A stretch of DNA of 13,980 nucleotides, taken from positions 1 to 13,980 of the forward strand of contig JAOXYC010109998.1 of NCBI GenBank assembly GCA_028565715.1, given 5' to 3'. The notes under the pieces are model-generated. The model saw only the letters and a list, made by a program, of their open reading frames with translations, searched no databases and was not told the DNA's origin. Below are positions 1-13,980 of the stretch, piece after piece. Made by a program: the position numbers and the translations under genes. The stretch's first letter is position 1. Every line of letters starts with the position of its first letter. Origin of the DNA: Phoronis pallida (Eukaryota > Phoronida > Phoronidae).

Positions 1-10853
<10,853 letters not shown>

Positions 10854-11745
10854 AAGTTTTGATAGGACTTTGGCAGCTTACTATATCATCTGAATAACAT
10901 TTTACTTCTTTGAAAATGAAAGGCTCAGCTGTATCATGTGATTGGGCTGAGAAAGGAAGGGCATTGCAGATATTCAGTGATGACTGCATATCTTTCATAG
11001 AAAGCACGCAATAGGGGAATCAGCTTGGCACAACAGTGTGCAGATTAGAAGTCTATCCATTTCCCGGGGTCCATTTCCCTGTTTCGAGATTAAAGTGCGT
11101 CAGCGAACACAGAGATTATTATAATTGTTTACACGCTCTTTGTAGGCGTACTGAATGGACAATTGAAGGGCCCATTGAAGTGAGGCCAATATGAGCTGGA
11201 CTCTGTAGTTGAGTTAGTGAGTTTTGCGAACAAATGTCATGCTCAGGCATGATAATTATCCCTTTAACCAGGATGCCGGGCTCAAAGCGCGTATGGTAAT
11301 GGTGTTTTGAATGAAATGGGCTGTATCACATGTTGGGGCATCGCCTCCAGTCTGAACTGTTCTTCTAGGCTGGATCTCAATTATATGTTAATCAACTGCA
11401 TCATTACAAAAGCCTATTCAACTTGTTCATGACAGGCAGGAGTTTGTGTATTGCACTAATTCTATATAACACAGTCAAAGTTCAGTCCTTTGTCCAGTTA
11501 CTGTAATAATGTGTTTATGGTCTTATCAGTTGTATTGCCTTTTATTGCCCCATTGGCAAAATCCAATTCTGCCCCACATGCAGCAATGTGCAGTATTACT
11601 ATTTCAATAGTTGCTTGGCCGTACATCTTTTCATTTGCCAACTGGGTTTGATTATATAGTTCTATATTGTTCAAAACGGAAATATGACCATTCATAAATT
11701 GTAATTATTTTGTATAATTGTAAATAAAAACATCTTCATTTTTAG
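10854..11745 (+). other. DHX16: DHX16 3' untranslated region (inferred)
   Basis: About 890 nt from the stop codon to the first strong polyadenylation signal in a suitable context. I see no coding sequence in it. Short inverted words such as CATGCtcagGCATG (about 11238-11251) are present but minor. Its length is inferred only from the signal at 11723; an upstream ATTAAA variant (about 11089) could give a shorter form. Confidence 0.65.
11723..11728 (+). terminator. Polyadenylation signal AATAAA
   Basis: A canonical AATAAA in GTAAATAAAAACATC is followed 15-30 nt later by a GT-rich stretch (GCAGTGGAGTCTATTGTTT), the usual layout for cleavage at about 11740-11750. It is the first canonical hexamer downstream of the DHX16 stop. 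Confidence 0.7.
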
Positions 11746-11749
11746 CAGT

Positions 11750-12144
11750 GGAGTCTATTGTTTATTCATACAAAGTCTTCACTCTCGTTCTGATAAATCC
11801 TGAAAAATATACACCCATTTGTCCAACAAGTGCTTAATTTGCCTCCTAAATTTAGGATATGTGCACTTAGAAAATGGGGCTAATTTCTCAGTGTTGATTC
11901 TGATAGAAATTATTGGTCTTAATTCTTATACTGGTACATGCCGTGGTATTATGCAGATAATTGGATTCGAGACAGACTCCAGCCGGGAAATATCGCTACT
12001 GGGGTCTGTTACAAGCTGTTAACCACAACAAAAAGGAAAGTACTGTGTTATCTGCCAGCTCCCAAAGACGTCATTTTGAACAATTTAATTCTTAAAAGGC
12101 TCTTGGATGTTTAGCCTACGTGCAGACGAAATGTGACGCTATAG
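11750..12144. other. Intergenic stretch without recognised gene
   Basis: About 395 bp of AT-rich DNA. The only structure I notice is an 11-bp imperfect hairpin, ACAGACTCCAG (11972-11982) against CTGGGGTCTGT (11999-12009). Short open frames here have no resemblance to known proteins. Confidence 0.7.
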
Positions 12145-12609
12145 AGGTTTTTGCAACTATTTCTGAATGATCTCTAGGATAGTTAGTGTACAATGCTACA
12201 AAACGACTAGGGTCTATAAATACTATCATGAATATGCTAGAAAAACAAATCAATTTTAGCGGAATTATTTTTGCTATTTTGATCAAATCTGTGATGTCAA
12301 TGGCAAACAAATCATAGCTAAACACATTGGATTTTTTTCAAATAATTTCAAGATTTGAATTCCAAAGAAAAAAAATGCCAAATATGATTATTGTAGGGAT
12401 CCCAGCTAATAAATTAGGCAATTTTTTGGAATTCAAATCTTGAAATTATTTGAAAAAAAACGTAGAGGCTATGAATTGCCGCTCCAGTGACATCACAGAT
12501 TTAGTATCTGGCAGAAATACTCCTTTCAAAAATAATGTTTCCAAGAAAAAATGTTTTTTCACAAAAAAAATATTTTTCTAGCATGATTCAGAAATAGTTG
12601 CTTATACCT
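12145..12609. repeat. Long imperfect palindrome (foldback element, about 465 bp)
   Basis: The ends AGGTTTTTGCAACTATTT (12145) and AAATAGTTGCTTATACCT (12592-12609) are inverted. The inner core, 35 bp at 12332-12366, is perfectly inverted at 12425-12459. Between them are matching blocks: atgctagaaaaa against tttttctagcat, and aaatctgtgatgtca against tgacatcacagattt. The left arm carries about 60 bp (about 12169-12230) with no partner on the right, so one arm gained or the other lost DNA. No coding potential. Arms are much more diverged outside the core, consistent with an old foldback transposon. Confidence 0.8.
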
Positions 12610-12697
12610 TTAATTTTGCAAAAAAACATACTAAGTGTTGATTGGCCTACCATGACAGCCACTGTCATCAACTTGAGTTTGCTCCATGTTAATGTTT

Positions 12698-12698
<1 letters not shown>

Positions 12699-12737
<39 letters not shown>

Positions 12738-12750
12738 TAATAATATAATA
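12699..12750. repeat. AAT microsatellite
   Basis: A (TAA)n run of about 12 units from 12699 to about 12733 continues with interruptions to about 12750. Reading frames across it give Asn or Ile runs that are artefacts. Confidence 0.95.
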
Positions 12751-12847
12751 CATTCTAAAGGCAAACATATTTACATTTTTATGCACTGTACACATAAAAA
12801 TCTTGAAATGAGACATTTGACATACAGTGTAATAAACGTATTTTAAA

Positions 12848-13797
12848 GACACTCGCGCCTATTGTTTGTGCGCAAATAAATGACGCATTGTTTTCTCGCT
12901 TGTAGTTTCAACAAAGCGTCAAAAATGAAATATTGTAATTACGTAAAGTTAATTTCAAATTTTTAGCGCATTTGAACATTGGTTATTTCCACAATCTTGA
13001 TATTTTGGGTAGAGGGTTTGACTGTTTACAATAAAGATATTCCTTTTCAAACATAAAGTGATGATCCGGCAAAAAATATGTCATCTTCATTGCCTATTCA
13101 AGCACGGTGCTAACCTCATATTTGGAATAACTGGGGGTTGAAACGCCCCGAAGAATAACATATTTATGAAAGTCTTTTTGTATTCAAAAGTTTCACGCAA
13201 ACATAGTTCAACATGATGAATTTTGGTGTCCGTGAATTACTCAAAACCCCCCAAAAATACGCCAAATTACGTTTTTAGGTCTATTTTGCGTCCAGTACAC
13301 CACAAATGTTTCCGTTTGGTGAAAAAACTAATACGGTGACCCCAAGTTTTTTTCTTGGAATAATGAAGCAGTTACAATAACAAGTGAAATATCAAAATTC
13401 AAAAACATTTTCGGGTAGCATATTTCCTTTTTGTTGATAAATTTAAAGAGATTTTACGCAAAGATTTTGGCAATTTGAGCATCAGTGGTCGTGTAAAAAA
13501 CAAGCGTCAACAAAAATTACTTTTGCGTTTTCATACAAACAGTACATTCAAAGCCGTTTGAAGTTAACTTGTCGTTTTACTTAAACATGCTTTTTTGTCG
13601 ATTTTATAAAATAGTTTTTGCAACCCAGTCAATTTCCTAAATTTGTAAATTACTCCAAAGTTCGCGTCCGGGTGACGCCGAAGTTAAGCCAGTGACCCCC
13701 GATTTTTTTGTTCGGTTTTATCAATTATTAAACCATAATCGTAACACCTTTTAAGTTAAAAGAAAATTCTGGGGTGGATCTAAATAGCGCGAGTGTC
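12848..13797. mobile_element. Putative 950-bp non-autonomous DNA transposon
   Basis: The left end GACACTCGCGCCTATT (12848-12863) and the reverse complement of the right end (13782-13797, AAATAGCGCGAGTGTC) share 11 perfect terminal bases and then TATT with one offset base. The interior has no sizeable open frame and is unlike its flanks, with many CG-containing words and G/C clusters. It holds related hairpin modules: GTGACCCCAAG-T7-CTTGG (13336-13358) and GTGACCCCCGA-T7-GTTCGG (13692-13715). I find no clear target-site duplication, so the exact ends and superfamily are open. Confidence 0.55.
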
Positions 13798-13902
13798 ATC
13801 AAAAACAAATATTACGTAAATATTGAACAATTATGCTCAGAAACCGCTTACAACAATGGTGATTCAACTAAGGGAAAACTTCTCGGTATAGGCCTACTGG
13901 GT

Positions 13903-13926
13903 ATATTATTATTATTATTATTATTT
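13903..13926. repeat. ATT microsatellite
   Basis: About seven ATT units (GTATATTATTATTATTATTA onward) near the right edge, followed by TTTATTAATAT. Confidence 0.9.
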
Positions 13927-13943
13927 ATTAATATCACCAATAA

Positions 13944-13961
13944 AATACAATACAATACAAT
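13944..13961. repeat. AATAC pentamer microsatellite
   Basis: Three and a half tandem copies: AATACAATACAATACAAT. Confidence 0.85.
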
Positions 13962-13980
13962 TAAATATTATACTGATGTA

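Noticed and set aside
11972-12009. 11-bp imperfect hairpin downstream of the gene, considered as a histone-type 3' end or terminator
   Set aside because: The loop is 16 nt and the stem sequence does not match the histone stem-loop; DHX16 already has a canonical AATAAA upstream.
11819-12022. Plus-strand 67-residue open frame downstream of the gene
   Set aside because: Low-complexity composition, no recognisable motif and no splice or promoter context.
12598-12852. Overlapping open frames on both strands with Asn and Ile runs
   Set aside because: They are produced by translation of the AAT microsatellite and flanking AT-rich DNA; there is no protein similarity.

Overview
This is a piece of an animal nuclear genome. 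It is AT-rich, with short coding blocks separated by GT-AG introns of about 230 to 900 bp and many degraded transposable elements. Nearly the whole left three quarters (1 to about 11,745, + strand) is one gene: the 3' 17 exons of an ortholog of DHX16, the metazoan counterpart of yeast Prp2, a DEAH-box spliceosomal RNA helicase. I assembled the exons by matching translated blocks to the DHX16 family in order and requiring GT...AG borders with a continuous frame. The result is 2,592 nt, i.e. 863 codons plus stop. Human DHX16 is about 1,040 residues, so roughly the first 180 to 200 residues lie upstream of the window. All helicase motifs are intact, so this is a functional-looking gene. The high similarity to the animal protein, intron density and repeat content fit a marine invertebrate. 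The palindrome-like word TAGGCCTA recurs (near 5878, 10558 and 13888), which gives me a weak impression of an echinoderm or hemichordate; that taxonomic guess is low confidence.

Layout: exons 1-5 (1-2291) encode the charged N-terminal region. Exons 6-9 (2778-5588) encode RecA1 with motifs I, Ia, Ib, II (DEAH) and III (SAT). Exons 10-13 (5925-7724) encode RecA2 with motifs IV, V and VI and then the winged-helix and ratchet start. Exons 14-17 (8053-10853) encode the rest of the C-terminal helicase-associated region and the OB fold, ending in a lysine-rich tail and TAA at 10851. A 3' UTR of about 890 nt ends at an AATAAA signal (11723). From about 11,750 to the right edge I see no gene, only repeats.

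The introns and downstream DNA hold: a 272-bp MITE with 39-bp terminal inverted repeats (918-1189); a non-LTR retrotransposon 3'-end relic (about 3180-3364); a possible Penelope-like 3'-end relic bracketed by 13-bp direct repeats (4336-4558); two tRNA-derived SINE heads (6532-6604 and 7867-7932); foldback hairpins in introns 15 and 16; a 465-bp long palindrome (12145-12609); a 950-bp terminal-inverted-repeat element (12848-13797); and AAT/ATT and AATAC microsatellites.

The most interesting observation is in intron 15. Two decayed tandem copies of the splice-acceptor region and first part of exon 16 lie just upstream of the real exon (about 9707-9820 and 9860-9970). One keeps an AG acceptor and about 81% identity but has an in-frame stop. 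A near-perfect 66-bp inverted repeat has inserted beside them, flanked by a 12-bp duplication. I see no operon, CRISPR, prokaryotic or viral system in this window.
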